A DNA stretch of 64,000 bases, taken from the NCBI GenBank assembly GCA_035235625.1, contig CP141142.1, forward strand, positions 50,509,644 through 50,573,643, written 5' to 3'. Position 1 is the first letter of the stretch, and every line of letters starts with the position of its first letter. Positions 1 to 13,100 of this stretch are shown in pieces. Made by a program: the position numbers and the translations under genes. This DNA is from Saururus chinensis (Eukaryota > Streptophyta > Magnoliopsida > Piperales > Saururaceae). The notes beneath the pieces were generated by a model that made no database searches, was not told the origin of the DNA, and saw only the letters and a list, made by a program, of their open reading frames with translations.

Positions 1-129
1 CCAAGATTGCCAAAGGCCCAATTCTGTCAATGCTCCGGCCTGATAGAAACCGCTGATGATGCTAGTGGCCAAGTTCATGAATTTTCTCGACGGGATACAA
101 AATAGAAACTAATTGATGAGCTAACATAC

Positions 130-2781
130 CTGAACTGCTGAGACAGGAAAATGAGCTAGATCAGCAAAAAGTGCCTCTGTGCCTGAAAATTAATGGAGAC
201 CGTCAAAATTCCAGAAACTTCTCCATCTCACGAATTCCTGCACTAAATGTTTACTTTTTCTTACCCGTAATGCTAAGCAAAATCCCTCCAAGTGAAGTCC
301 ATCGATCTCTCCCACCTCGATGAAAATACCGATAAATATAGACTGGTGAAAAAGCCTTTAAAACAGAACTGTCATACTTCCAGATATTGAGAGCTCCGAT
401 AGCTCCAATTAAGAGAAACCAAATAAGGACTATGGGTGCGAAAAGCCATCCAACTTTATCGGTGCCAACACGTTGCATGCTAAATAAACCAACCAATACA
501 ACTAAAGCAACCACAACAACCACCCCTGAAATGTTGATAACAGAACAATAAATAATCCAACTACTTCTAAAGAATAATACTCTCAAAAGAATTTCTTTAA
601 AAACTCTATATTCAAGGTTAATTAACATACCATCACTCATTTTTGGGTGGTCAACCTTGATCCCGCCAGAAGCTGAGAGAACTGATCAAATAAAATTCAA
701 AGTATTCTTATTAAAAACGACTAGAATCTAGACACATTTAATTCAGTATTGCTCCTATATGTGTCACCAAAATAAGACAGTGAAAAACTTCACATAAAAT
801 AACAAAATAAGGATTACCAACCCAAAAACCGATTTGGACATGGAATAATAACATCTAAAGAATCTTGAAAACACAGCATTACAATTTGCTGTCAGATGCA
901 GCAGTAAAGACCAATCAACCACTTGCAGTAAAAGTGATGAAATTACATCAACTGCATCCAGCATCAATAATAGTGATCATCATTCTCTTTTGTGAATATC
1001 TACCTTAATATGGGAGGCAAATTTACTCATAAAAACCAACTTTACAGTAAGCATTTACCAATTTATATAACTAGTAGAACAGCTTGAGAAATTAGTTGAT
1101 GCTTGAGTTCTAATGAAGTATATTTGTTTAAAATTCTTTCTGTAACGGCGACACTAAGAATCAATCAAAAATAGGAATCATTAAGCAGACAAGAAAGCCA
1201 AACTAGACCTGAGATGGCTGGCGTTAGAATCCCATCACCTATCACCATGCATGTGCCAACGAGGACAAGAATAAGAAGAAAATTTTTCCTGTAAAATTTT
1301 CCCTCCAACCATCTCTTAGTTCTGGCAGCAACAGAATTCTCATCATAAATTTGACGGCTATAGGTTGTCAGCTGTTCATCTGTTCGATGTTGGTTGGGTA
1401 TAGTATTTATTTTTGCGTGACGACAAAGTAATGAATAGAGGGCAAAGGTTCCACCTACAGAACAAATAGAATTCGGATTAACATTTCAAGAAACCTTTGT
1501 AATATTGTATCGTATATAACATCATCATTATCATCTGCTAATTATATAGCAGTTCTAGCTTCAAAAAGAGACATGTGGCCACTCAGATTCTTAGCACAAG
1601 CGTTAAATTGTAGATTTCAAATTTTCCATATAAAATGCTGACTTCTCAAAAAAAAAAAGAATGAAATTTGAGTTCTCGAATCAGTTAAAACTCAGAGCAC
1701 TAGACTTGATTAATCATTACATCTTATACATTTGACTCTTAAACTTATCCTCCTACAAAGAATTAGATTTATATTTCTCCTTTCATATTGAACTATGTGC
1801 AAATATAGCATGTACATTTACATTCTCAATAATAAAAAAAATGAATGAATATGTGCTATTATGCAAACAAACAACTAGTTAGCCTCTTACCATATACCAT
1901 CATTATCTCAACCAAACAAAAGGCAAAACAATGTAAGCAGTGTATTTCGGCTTCATTATTCAGGTAGGGCAGCCAGATTGCTGCCAGAAAAATGTAAATC
2001 AGAAAACACATTACCTTGGCCATTATCATTGGCCCTTAACACCACAAAAACATATTTGATGAGAGGCACCAGTGTTAGGGAATATATAATTAGTGAAAGA
2101 GCACCGACAACATCCTCCTGCACCTCTATTTTATTAGGGAAAGTATTGTAGAAGACATATAATGGAGAAGTTCCCAGGTCTCCATAAACAACCCCAAGAC
2201 TCTGGAATGCAAGGCGCAGCAGTAATAATGATGAAAACTTCTGCAGAAGACAACAATTTTAAATCAATTTAGAGACGCAATCTTCTGTACCCTTGTATAT
2301 TATGGTTCCAGCAATTCAAATAAAGCAGCAATGGATGTTGAGATAAAACAGGCGCTTATTTTTGTATATTAATGATTAAAACTGTGTGCTAATCGGTCCG
2401 TATTGGAAGACGAGTCCCAAATTTTTAGAAGACTAGGAAATAGATCCTGAGATAAATACAGGCGCTTATGTTTGTATGTCAATTATCTTAAACAGTATGA
2501 AGTGACGGGAAATTATCCTGTTGGAAAACATGAAAGAAAAAAGAAGTTAAAATATTCTTCTTTACATATGGGCGAAAAACAGTTTTTAACAATACAAGAT
2601 GCTGTACGTTTGTTCAAAAAGTAATTATTGAAAACAAAACAGCAATTTTTTTACTTACTACCTTTTCTCTGTACATGTTCTTAAGTCTCACGGCTTCCTC
2701 CTCCATGGGCTGATCAAGCTTTTGATCCAAGACCCACATGCTCCCTTTATTACTCTCCTCGTCATTAGGAACCGAAGCCAT
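130..2781 (-). CDS. KUP/HAK/KT potassium transporter, KUP10/11 type (5' part; gene runs off the left edge)
   Basis: Six coding exons read right to left: 2662-2781, 2015-2240, 1209-1454, 631-681, 265-525 and 130-182. All phases join and give 319 residues with no stop. The start at 2781 ([13 protein letters not shown]) is the first in-frame ATG before [12 protein letters not shown], a sequence typical of plant KUP10/KUP11. Family signatures follow: [18 protein letters not shown] (K+ uptake signature and first membrane helix), [51 protein letters not shown] and [19 protein letters not shown]. Family members are plasma- or endo-membrane K+/H+ symporters of about 790 residues, so well over half the protein lies beyond base 1. 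One exon is only 51 bases and is easily missed. Donor 1207-1208 (gtctag) is weak but gives the right frame. Bases 1-129 are read as intron. KUP10 and KUP11 cannot be told apart here. Confidence 0.93.
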
Positions 2782-4200
2782 TGAAACTTCAGATTTGAGA
2801 ATTGGCCCCGATCACAGATCTCTCGCCCGCACAGTTTTGAAGAGAAGAAGCATCAAACCCACCTCAACGGACCACAAGCAGGGGAGATACCATCACTCTG
2901 TGCAACTGTTATTCAGGAAAAACAGAAAAGCTCCTTCGAACTGTTGAAGAAACCATTTTTTTTTTACCGATACCGATAAAAGTTTCGAGCGAGGTTAACG
3001 ATAAACCCAGAGGGCAGAAGATTAATCAATTCCCCATTGGAGTTGAGGATAATAGTCCTTGCAATAGTGAGATCAAAGGGGACTGAAGACACAGACCAAT
3101 CGCCCTCCACCAAAGCCTCTTATAAGCGTATGAATCCGCCCAGTAAAACTCGCAGCGAGAATTCACTAGGACTGCCAAGCAACCTCAACAGGATTCCGAG
3201 CTCTCGCCATGACCAGACACCGACCCCAGGAGAGCACTCACCTTTCACCAGTCACCTCAACTCCGCCAACGAGATTTCAGTCCTCGCTCCTCCGTGGGGG
3301 AAAAAAGGGAGAGAAACTCACAACAACCGCACAATCCCAAACAACAGTAAATAGTAGTGCCACCTGATTAACAGTTGTAACCAGATTCCATTACCGAACT
3401 GGAAAAAACACCCACGACCCACCTCAAAAAAATGGCTGTATTCTCCAACAAGCAAGTAAACAGCAACTGTGAACGACTATTTACTGAGATTCGTATCTGG
3501 TTTTCAGTCAAAACTAGAACAACAAGAGAAGAAACAAGAATTTCACTCTCTCCACTCCCAGCAAAAGTCAGAACAAAACGAGGTTCTATCTCTTGCATAT
3601 ACAATGAAAAAAGACTGTACAGCAAGTAGTTGGAGAGCTGAGAGAGGAAGAAAGCCTATAATATAGAAACAACGAATCAGACTCCGCAACGCTGGAAGCT
3701 GACTTCACCAGTTGGGATTATTCAAATGTAAATCATACTCACGGCAGCTTTGGAAGACTAAATGAATTATATCATACCACTTGTGACAGTGTCAGTGCCA
3801 ACCACACGGTAAATTACCTTTCTTAAACAAAGGCAATCACAATCCAAGTAGAATTATCTTTCTTCCATTCCTTTGACTTGCTGGGTCTTTGCTGATTGGT
3901 CCCTCACAAAAAAAATCATAATCCAAATCTAAGTGCATGTAATGAATGGATTGGAGAGGGCAGAAGAAGTGGGCAACCTTCATTTCTCTTCTTCCTCTGA
4001 AAGAGCACTCTCATCTTGTACAGAGAGAGAGAGAGAGGGACAGCGACAAGGAACAGAGAGAGGAAATGCATGTGGGGCGCGTGGCATATGTACTATGTAG
4101 AGCCGATCGTTTTCGTGCTCATAAGAGGTCATAAACACTTGATGTTGTCCGCCTCTCCGCCGCCGTTAAAATCTGTCATTTTTATTTGAGAGACAAGCGC
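2782..4200 (-). promoter_or_regulatory. 5' flank / leader region of the KUP-type transporter
   Basis: No coding gene is seen between the transporter start and about 4.2 kb. The short open frames here have no family signature. A GA-rich tract at about 4020-4045 (CT-rich on the minus strand) looks like a plant leader or core-promoter tract. One or more leader introns are likely, as in other plant KUP genes, but I could not fix splice sites. Confidence 0.35.
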
Positions 4201-4625
4201 ACACGATACGCAAACGCGCACACTAAATGTTTTTTGGTCACGTAATTGTGAATTAAGACTCACGCATGGTATTACGTGTTAAATTTCAATTTAATAACAT
4301 GCATAATTGAGGCCATTTTAAGAGTATAGGCTCATACAAACCTTATACGCTATGATATGAGCTTAAATATCCAAACGGCCTATGTTATTTAATGGTATTT
4401 ACTCCCTGAATAACTAGGCCGTCAAATCTAAATTGACAACTTTAAGAACTTAGACTCACACAAGTACATGCGAACCAAGATTTTAAAAATGGTTACCTAA
4501 ATAAATTAATTTTTACTTTAAAATTGATATCCGAGGGTTCCTAACGCCAGAGTTCAGGTTAACACACAAATTCAAGTTCATACAATTTTTTTTCTTAATT
4601 GTAAACGTGTAATCATTGTAAGGGA

Positions 4626-4824
4626 AAGCGTTTTCTATGTTTCGCTCTGACTGTGAGTTGAAAGTAAGGAACGCCTGTGAAGCATCTGCTCTGAAGATTA
4701 ACAGTGTACATATTAGCGTATGGAATATATGCGTTAGTGTATACGCCACCGATCTTAAAATCAGACGCTTCACAAGCATTCTTTAGACTCTGCTCCTTTT
4801 AAAAAAGAAGCATAAAAAACGCTT
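4626..4824. mobile_element. Hairpin MITE, family A copy 1
   Basis: About 199 bases that fold back on themselves. It begins AAGCGTTTT and ends AAAACGCTT, and inner arm segments also pair (for example GGAACGCCTGTGAAGC against the reverse of GCTTCACAAGCATTC). The core holds a reverse-paired GAAGATTAACAGTGTAC / GTATACGCCACCGATCTT. It is related to the copies at about 25.15, 54.05 and 62.1 kb and has no coding capacity. It lies upstream of the K+ transporter. Confidence 0.7.
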
Positions 4825-5203
4825 TTATTATAAGGAGGTAGGTTTCAATCCAAAACGGAGTATAATTAGTTACGCATGCTAAGCATGTGGGTAACGGCGC
4901 ATATTAAATTTTTTATTACTTTATATATTATTTTATCTTCTATGTTTTACTTTTACCCAATGAAAGAATTGCGTCTTGAAGTTCTGAGGGGACGTCTGAC
5001 TTTTACAGTTTTACAGATTTTCCAATGTTTTGTTTTTTACCATCTTTCATCCCATTCCGCGTGTAAAACGTGTCTATCTAACCAACCTACTTATTGTGTG
5101 GTGTTGACTCGAGTTTACAAAGAAAAATGACTTGGATATGGAAAGGGTTGTTTGTGAACCGTTTCATTGTGGGCCCACTAAAGTGGGACAATTGGGTTTG
5201 GCG

Positions 5204-5501
5204 GAGGGATGCCGATCGGGTAAATGATAAATTTGACCCTACCTAACCCTAATGGGTTAGGTTTAGTTTTTAAAAATAATCTGAATAGTTTATTCAGGTC
5301 GAGTTTGGGTTTTAGGTAATTTAACCCGACCTGAATATAAATATAAATAAAAAATTTATATTTTTATATATTTTTTAATATTATTTTTTTAAAATAATAT
5401 TTTTTTATTCTATTTAGGTCAAACGAGGCAGGTTCGGGTCACAGGTTTGTTATGTGGTATCGGGTTCGAGTTTAATAAAACCCGACCCGACGGCATCGCT
5501 A
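5204..5501. mobile_element. hAT-like MITE with imperfect 8-bp target duplication
   Basis: Terminal inverted repeats pair GAGGGATGCCGATCGGGT on the left with the reverse complement of ACCCGACGGCATCGCTA on the right. The flanks GTTTGGCG (5196-5203) and GTTTGGTG (5502-5509) look like an 8-bp target-site duplication with one mismatch. An 8-bp duplication and the AGGGATG end fit the hAT superfamily. The interior is AT-rich and non-coding. Confidence 0.7.
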
Positions 5502-5559
5502 GTTTGGTGCAAGGGCCATTAGATAAGGAGCCCACCAAATTTTATGTAATTTGTAAAAT

Positions 5560-5746
5560 TTAGCCACCAACGTCTACTAAGGGTACAAATTTCTGTACTT
5601 TAAAAAAATATACAATTTTAATTATAAATTTTAATTGCTAATTTATTTGTAACCTACAAGGTTTAAAGAGGAGTAATGTTCATTGGCATCAAATTTCGTA
5701 CTCCATACGTAATGAACCTTCTTCCTCATTCAACATTGTTGATTAG
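5560..5746 (+). repeat. 187-bp direct repeat, left copy
   Basis: Starts TTAGCCACCAACGTCTACTA and ends ATTGTTGATTAG. It closely matches 6166-6352, the same length and orientation, across a 419-bp spacer. I see no clear TG...CA ends or primer-binding site, so a TRIM-type LTR pair is possible but unproven. Confidence 0.75.
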
Positions 5747-6165
5747 GAAAAATTATCTAGTAAAACCGTTGTACGGAATAGGTGGTAAATATGAGTTTTT
5801 AAAGAGTGACACGTTTGATGAATTGATACATGTTTAAAATTAAATAAAATGTGACACAAATTTTGGATTATGTATTTAAAGATGAAGGGACATATGTATG
5901 GATACGTGGTAGAATGGTTCTACTGGATACTGTAAAGTCTAGAAAAATAAGCCTCAAGATCTATTTAATGATAAAATAAGTTCATCACATTTAATGGGAA
6001 CAAATTCGATGGGTCCCTTCTTGAAGGTCCCACTTCTAATGCCAATTGGTTCCACCAAGTGGGACCTTGTGCAGCAAATATTATATGATCATAATTTGTG
6101 GGTCAAAATGAAAAAAAATATTTTGAACCATTATACTTCCGTCATGGTACTTCATACGTAATAAA

Positions 6166-6352
6166 TTAGCCACCAACATCTACTAAGGGTACAAATTTCT
6201 GTACTATAAAAAATGTACAATTTTTAATTATATATTTTAATTGCTAATTTATTTGTGACCTAAAAGGTTTAAACAGTAGTAATGTTCATTCGCATCAAAT
6301 TTCTTACTTCATACGTAATGAACCTACTTCCTCATTCAACATCATTGATTAG
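6166..6352 (+). repeat. 187-bp direct repeat, right copy
   Basis: Second copy of the repeat at 5560-5746. It starts TTAGCCACCAACATCTACTA and differs by scattered substitutions, so the duplication is not very recent. Confidence 0.75.
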
Positions 6353-6991
6353 TGAAGTCTAAAATACCACAACTAAATAATTTTTTTGAACAAATGAAGC
6401 TATTTATATAAAATAATTTTTTTACTAAATGAAGCTATTAATTTAAGATGAAGAGTACTTATTATTAAATAGAAGGAATATACAGTACTAAATAATTAAT
6501 TAAATAACAAAATGATTTTGAGGTTAAAGCATAATAAAATAGATGTGTCTTAGCCTTATTATGGTCTGTGACCAACACCATGACCATGCCCAATGGGATA
6601 AGTAAAATGGTACACAGAAGGTATTGCAAATTTTATGTATCATGTTAGAAGCCAACACTCTAACATAATATATGGAGGTTTTATTTATTTTTATGTACAA
6701 TGTTAGGCACCCCTGTCATGGAGCGAGCTAGTGAAGAAAACATTTTCATAATAAAAATTTACATACAACTTCAAGAAGATAATATAATGAACCTGAAGTG
6801 AGTGGTTTCTCGTTTTTTCGCTTTCTCTCAACCTACATCCCAGTATTTATTTGGTCGGTCACTGTATAGGATAAGTCATCAACGCAACATTTGTGTAAAA
6901 ACATATTCAGAGAATCATAATAATAATAATAATGGTCATCTTCACTCCTTTATTAAATACAAACGTAAGAAGAAGCTTATTCTAGTATATA

Positions 6992-7190
6992 CTCCATCTG
7001 TTTAATATTAAGAGATATTTAAAATAATAATATTTTTTATTAAATGGTGAAATTCACAACTAAAAGAAGGGGAAATAAGCTTAAAATACTCTTTTTTAGG
7101 TACCAACCACTTAACTTGAACAAAATGAAACTATTAATATAAAATATATTTTTTTAATCAAATGAAACTATCAATCTAGAAGGGACGAAG
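6992..7190. mobile_element. Stowaway-like MITE
   Basis: The left end CTCCATCTGTTTAATATTAA pairs with the right end ...CTAGAAGGGACGAAG. TA dinucleotides lie on both sides (6990-6991 and 7191-7192), the usual Stowaway target duplication. It has no coding capacity. Related internal sequence (a run around AAGTACCCAACCACTTAAATTG) recurs near 46.68-46.78 kb. Confidence 0.6.
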
Positions 7191-7839
7191 TATTAATTAC
7201 ATCAAGTAGGGTATAATTAAAGAGGAGTTGGTCGATTATGTGTCACTGAAGTCTGAAGTAGTTACCCAATTGACCGGCTTCTAAAATACCACAACTCGTG
7301 ATTGATGTGATAGAGTAAAATCACTGATGTATCTCATGCAACTATCGTAATATATTTCTACACTAACGCAGAAAGCAAGTCTAATGGCCATCATTTGAGG
7401 CGCAATTCCCATTTCATTGATCATCCTAGCAGTTGAAGGGAAAATATTAATGCATGACATCTTATTTCCTGTATTTCAATGCTTGCAAAAACAAAACTGG
7501 GGGAAGCTTTTTTTATATATTCCTTTTGCCCTATTTTAATTGTCTGAATTAAAAAACTAAAATGAACTAAATTTAGTTCACTTTAGGACAGAGGGCATAT
7601 AATTTCTATGCCATTACATGCACAAAGAAAAACAAAGCAAAAAAAGTTGCGGGTAGAGTAACAACAGATAACTGCCTAATTTATGGTTTAGGATAAAAGA
7701 ACTAATGGCAGTTGTATTCATTTAATTTGCTTGGTTTGTATGGAGTTGAAATTGCAAAAGCTTATAACGAGGTGCAAAGAGTGTTTTAGCAGCTATTGTT
7801 AAAGGATTAAATAACCTTTTTTTAATGTATTATAGTATA

Positions 7840-7922
7840 CTCCCTTTGTATCACATTAAAAATCCTACTTGATTGTTTAAAATTAGTTCATTTATAGAAC
7901 ACAAAATATGAAACAGAGGGAA
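7840..7922. mobile_element. Short Stowaway-like MITE
   Basis: The left end CTCCCTTTGTATCACATTAA follows a TA, and the right end reads AACAGAGGGA. It is about 80 bases and AT-rich inside. The right end is slightly decayed. Confidence 0.5.
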
Positions 7923-9490
7923 TGCTATTATCTATGCATACAAATTGAAATCGAATGGAACTCAAATTTGAAGTTGTAAAATATGTGTTAATTAGATTGT
8001 CAAATACTCCGTCTCTTAATAAGTGTTCTATTTAATTGTTTAAAATGAATTAAATTAATATAAGACAGTAATTAACAAAACTTATACCTGAGATCAAAAC
8101 TTCTCACAGAGTCACACTATTACTTTTAGTCTGCTTTTTAAATTACCGGCCAAATGAAAACAACAATATAATATGGAAAAACTAATAGGGAACAAAATAT
8201 AATTACAGTATCAGATCCTTTTTCTTGAAAACGCACGCATGGTGTAACTGCGGAATACTTCTTTTAGTTCTTAATTAGCCACATGATTTCAAAAAATCCT
8301 CCTTTCAATGCTATACAATAATACATAAAATGCATATACGAAGTTCTAGAATATAAAAAAAGCGAGCAAGAGAGAGGGCAATCAGAATTGCCCTGGTCAC
8401 CTGATGTGCAAATCAGTCCACAAAAATTTGGTGCACTTGTGTCCATATATTATTGCCACGGCATGTCAAAATCATGGGTCCCATCCAGGCTCCAGCATTT
8501 AGAATATGAGAACTGTTAAAGTTTTCAAATCCATGCCCAACCCCACCAAACCGTAGGCAGAACATAGACTTTTGGCATTTTTTGAAGGCAAGTGGGCACA
8601 TTCTCATGTCATGTGTCAGCACCCATCAATTCTTACATCAGTCACCGCACATCTCTCTCACACAAACACACCCACACATATTTCAGCCTTCGTTTGCTCC
8701 CTCTTGGGATCTACTCGGTAGCTCTTGCATCTAACATTTACTCGTTTCACTGGGTCCGTTTGCTCATCATATGCTTGATCAAGTATGCCAAGCATATGAT
8801 GGGCTTATTCAAGCTCAAACTGGAGCTTTATCATATGAATTTGTCTTATAAATTTGTTATCGGCAAGGCTCGGCTCAATTAAGTGCGGATGTTAAGCATG
8901 TAGGACTATTCTGGGCTATTTCTATTTGCATATAAAGCCATATCACATACTGCATATAAATGAGGCAAATATGCCCGGTAAATGGTGGCCGACCACAAAC
9001 GATTGGGATGAAGTAATAAAATTGGATAATGATCGGCTGAAGATCGACCTGCCAAAAAGTCAAGATGAAGCCAATCCACAAGCTGGAGGACCCATATCTT
9101 CAACCGGAGCTCAAACAAGAGCCTAGTATATTATCATAATTGAGCTGGTCAATTTACCTGTAATGTCTACAACTCGCATGTCAACAAGCATCAATTTTTT
9201 TAACTTCCAAAAAAAAGGGGGTGTTTTTTCTCAAAGATATCATCTGGCCTCCATTTATCATTCCAGTCAAGGCACAAATGCATTTGCATCAGTTGAAAAT
9301 TTCCAGGGAAGGTCAGCTTCTCATGAAGTCAGATAACAGCAGGTTCATGCAAGGACGAAACGGGAAACAAACTGTAAACTTCTAGTCAAATCTATTTAAA
9401 TCGTCAATGATGTGTTAGTGTGTTTATTATACTACGAAATTGCACCTGCTTAACAATAAATTAATATTAAACAATATTTAATAAACAAAA

Positions 9491-9976
9491 CTTATAAAGA
9501 GTAATCAGTTAGCCTACTACATCTGTTGTGGCTTGCACGTTTTTTTCCCTCCAACCTTTATCTTTTAACTCTCGGATTCATCGGAGAGGAGACAAGTAAA
9601 CACGGAAAATGTTTTTTATAGCCCTTAGTAAGAATAGCAAATTGGAGCAGATTGTTAAACAATGCCGAGCCAGGTTATAGCCGTTGTTAGTTACGAAGAT
9701 ACGTTAAACACTGCTGTTAGGGAGATTAAATCCATTAGTTAAAGCATTGTCCTGAACCAGCATATGATTGAACTGCACATAAGCAAATAAGCGAGTACCC
9801 ACGCATTCATCACTCCGACATTACGATGTAACAGGGCCATAGATGAGCCCATATTCGGGGCATCGGCGTTACATAAGCTGGAAGGCAATATGACACGAAG
9901 CCCCACATGCATGGGCCAAGGCACTTGTCTTTCTTCCGACAGCGAGGTGTACAACAAATAACAAACCAGAAATAAC
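9491..9976 (+). repeat. Roughly 480-bp dispersed repeat, copy left of SPT16
   Basis: Shares ordered blocks with 16221-16696 in the same orientation: an ATCTGTTG block, GTTAAACAATGCC.AGCCAGG, GGGAGATTAAA, CATTCATCACT and TAACAAACCAGAAATAACA at the right end. Substitutions and small gaps separate the copies. This copy ends about 165 bases beyond the SPT16 stop codon, so part of it may be transcribed as SPT16 3' sequence. Confidence 0.75.
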
Positions 9977-10141
9977 ATGGCAGAACAAATGAACAATTAC
10001 CTACATACTAAATTTGATTTAAACACTAATCTGCTCCTACAACTGCATGACATGTACCTAATGAGTTTCAGCATCTCCCTCTCTTTAACAACACAAACAT
10101 TTTTTGACAAAATACAAAGAGAGACACATCAAGAAACTATT

Positions 10142-13100
10142 TTACCTTAGCTTTGATTTCTTCCGAGGTGGAGCCCTGAAGTCTCTCCTATCTGGAACGC
10201 GTGCTTTTCCAAAGGCCTTCATCTTTCTCCTTTTCCTCTCCTCCTCGCTGTCCGATTCATCACCTTTCTCCCTGTCAGCGTTGCTTGCCTCCCTCTCTAA
10301 CTCCTCCCATGTCTTCCCTTTCTCCTCCTCTGATTCCTCTTCAGAGTCCTCCTCTTCATCCTCGTCTGACTCCACAAGTGATTCATTATCATCATTCTCG
10401 TCATCTGATCCTGAATCAGGTTCAACATCCGATGGCTCATATCCCTGGTCAGAGTCCTCTGTGTTCTCCGAGTCTGAATCACTTGCCTCCATGTTCAGGA
10501 ACTCCCATCCACCGTCTTCAATGAACTTCTCTGGGTCATCGGTGATTGTTTTCAAGATTGGACGCCAGTTCAAGTTGAGTCTACTCTCATAATACTTTAG
10601 GTCTGTTGTGTCTAGCCACTCTTTTATGCCATCTAGAGAGGATGACGGAATGGAATCTATCCGAAGAACATCTCGTTTAAAATCCTTGAATACAATGGTC
10701 ATGTCAAAATTTTTCTGTCCTAGTCCCACTCTCTCCAGGTTCACAATCTCAATCTCACTTAAGGTGACTACCAACCACGGAACTTCAATCAATTCCACTA
10801 AACAGCTCGAAGTTGGAATGATGAAAGCAGACACTTTATATGGGACACCATGGAAACCGAGCTCCCTGACTGGCTGGTCGAACTCAAGCAACAGCTCTCT
10901 GAGCTGCGGTTGGCCCCATAAATCAGTAACCCTGTTGACAAAATTCTGAAAGTCCGTATTTATCCTGTTTTTACGCTCCCTCTCCCGCTGCTCTTCCTCT
11001 ATCTCGTCGGGATCATGGGCTGATCTCTTTCCACCACCCAATGTCTGTACTGCATCCATAACTTCAACATAAAACTGAACATCCTTCGTCTTCTTGTTGC
11101 CCACCATAATGTGATTGTGGAGGTGGAAGTGTAAAAGGGTGATCATTTCCTTCTCCGCTGGCTGAAAAAAGGCATGCTTAATGTTTCTATACAAGACATC
11201 AACGGCTTCATTAGGCCTACTGGTTGAATATCTGAATCCATTAACGTGCGCTTCCAGACTGCCCGGCAACTTCCTTGCCCGTCCACCAAATGCTGGACGA
11301 ATCCACAACTCTAGCAATCTTATGGGCTTAAATTTGGACCCTGCAAGCTGCAATTTTTCTTGTGTAACCAAAGTAGCTCTCTCTGCTCTCTCAGATTCTC
11401 TTAATGCAACTTGGCGCCTAAGAGTTTTAATCACATGAACCACTTCAGTGCAGTGTCTTGGATCCTTCGAGCGGAAAGATACCTCTTTCAGGTAAATGGA
11501 ACTCTGGTGCTTCAATGTATTTGCATCATGAGGGTTGAACGGTGTCCCAGGCACATTAAAGATTATGCGAACATAACACGTTTTGTTGTCTTGCTGGCTG
11601 TTAACACTTTTGACCATAGCAATGTGGAAAGGTACCATGCTTCCATAAATGGGAAGAAGAATAGCTTCATTCTTCTGGTCAATTTGTATCGCTAGCTCCT
11701 TCGGCGGAGGCATATCGACAACAGACATGTAGGCAACCAGATCACTCGAAGCTTTCACATTCCCACGTCCCTCCCCACCTGCTGACCCATGACCTGCCAG
11801 CCGTCGTGCAGTTTCTTCATTTTTTTGTCGTGCAAGTTCTGCCTGATGCTGTCTCCGTAATTCCTCCTTACTCATCTCCTGGTTGTCAGATCTCAAAGTA
11901 GCTTTCGATTTTAAAGCCTCCATGCCATTACCTTCAGGTTTAACCGCAGAGGGTTCTTTCTCATCCTCGTCGTCTTCGTTAAATGAGTAAGCAACATCCT
12001 TAACTGCTTTAGAACTAAGCGATGTTACAACTTCAGGAGCCACCTCAGCGGCCTCCTCCTTAACGATAACAGTGTCAGCCAGCAGCAGAGAGAATTTCCC
12101 GGTCTTTGGGTTGCTGGTTTCAGCTTGCATGTTCTGAAATCCAAGGGAGACATTAAACACCATGCCAGACTTCAATACACGGTCATTTCGAGCATTTAAG
12201 CTCAGTCCAGATTCCCGAAACTCTAGCCCAATCCCAGTCCCTGCCGATTTGGTCAGATGTGGAACAAGCTCAGGTGCATTTTTTTCAACCACCGAAAGTG
12301 CCGATTGGTAAACATTGCTGATTTTATTGCCCGGCTTCAGTGCACTTATTGCTGCTTCATGTGCCCGCAGGAGAATCTCGTATGCTTTACTCTGCATTGC
12401 ATTAGCATCTATTAAAAACGTCCTCGCAATGTTCGAGCAATAGCTATTATATCGAGACCCAATGGCACATATGATCACACTTGTTGAATCATAATACAGA
12501 TTCTCATCGGTACTAGATGCACTTGGCTTAAGATCAAACTCACTCCCACTTTGGAAGATAGGAGGATAGCAGATATCAACATTTTCAGCTTTCAGCTTAA
12601 GTTTAACCTTGCTGGGATCAAGAATAGCCTTCTCTGTTTCATCCATAAGATATGAATGAGTAACCTTCTTCTCCTCATCTATGATTTTCTCGAGCATGGG
12701 GACAACAAAATGCTTCATTACGGAAGATGTCAAATATGAAGCCTTCTTCACATTTGTGAGCTCAGTAGGGTCCTTGACAGCAAAAAGATCAGAAAAACCA
12801 TTAGTTATATCAGCAAGCTGGAATTTGGCATTCTTCAGCTTATCATCCCATATCTCTAAAAGCTTGCCCTCTGGAGCCTCCTTTGCAATGTGCCCAACAA
12901 TGGGTACAACCTGGCCATCGGGTTTTGCCACTTCATAAATTGCACGGAATATCTCATCCATAAATGCAGTCCCGACATCACTCTTGGCCTTCACGTGTAT
13001 CACAACTTCAGCACCAACAGCCTCTTTTGTAACCTTATTAAGGGGAGCCAGTAGGGTCGCCCTCTTCTGGCCACATAAGAAATGAATCTGCTTTTTCATA

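Larger units (their letters stand above)
6353..9490. other. Intergenic stretch, no gene seen
   Basis: AT-rich DNA with many short unrelated open frames and no family motif. It holds the Stowaway-like MITEs listed separately. A fragment near 8007-8075 begins like another Stowaway end (CTCCGTCTCTTAATAAG). Nothing supports a protein or RNA gene. Confidence 0.6.

Noticed and set aside
1-129. A further coding exon of the K+ transporter
   Set aside because: Minus-strand translation contains an ISG-like scrap but does not match the expected next segment in any frame, so I treat it as intron.
10104-10592. 162-residue Ser-rich frame on the plus strand
   Set aside because: It is the antisense of the Asp/Glu-rich tail of SPT16 and has no other support.
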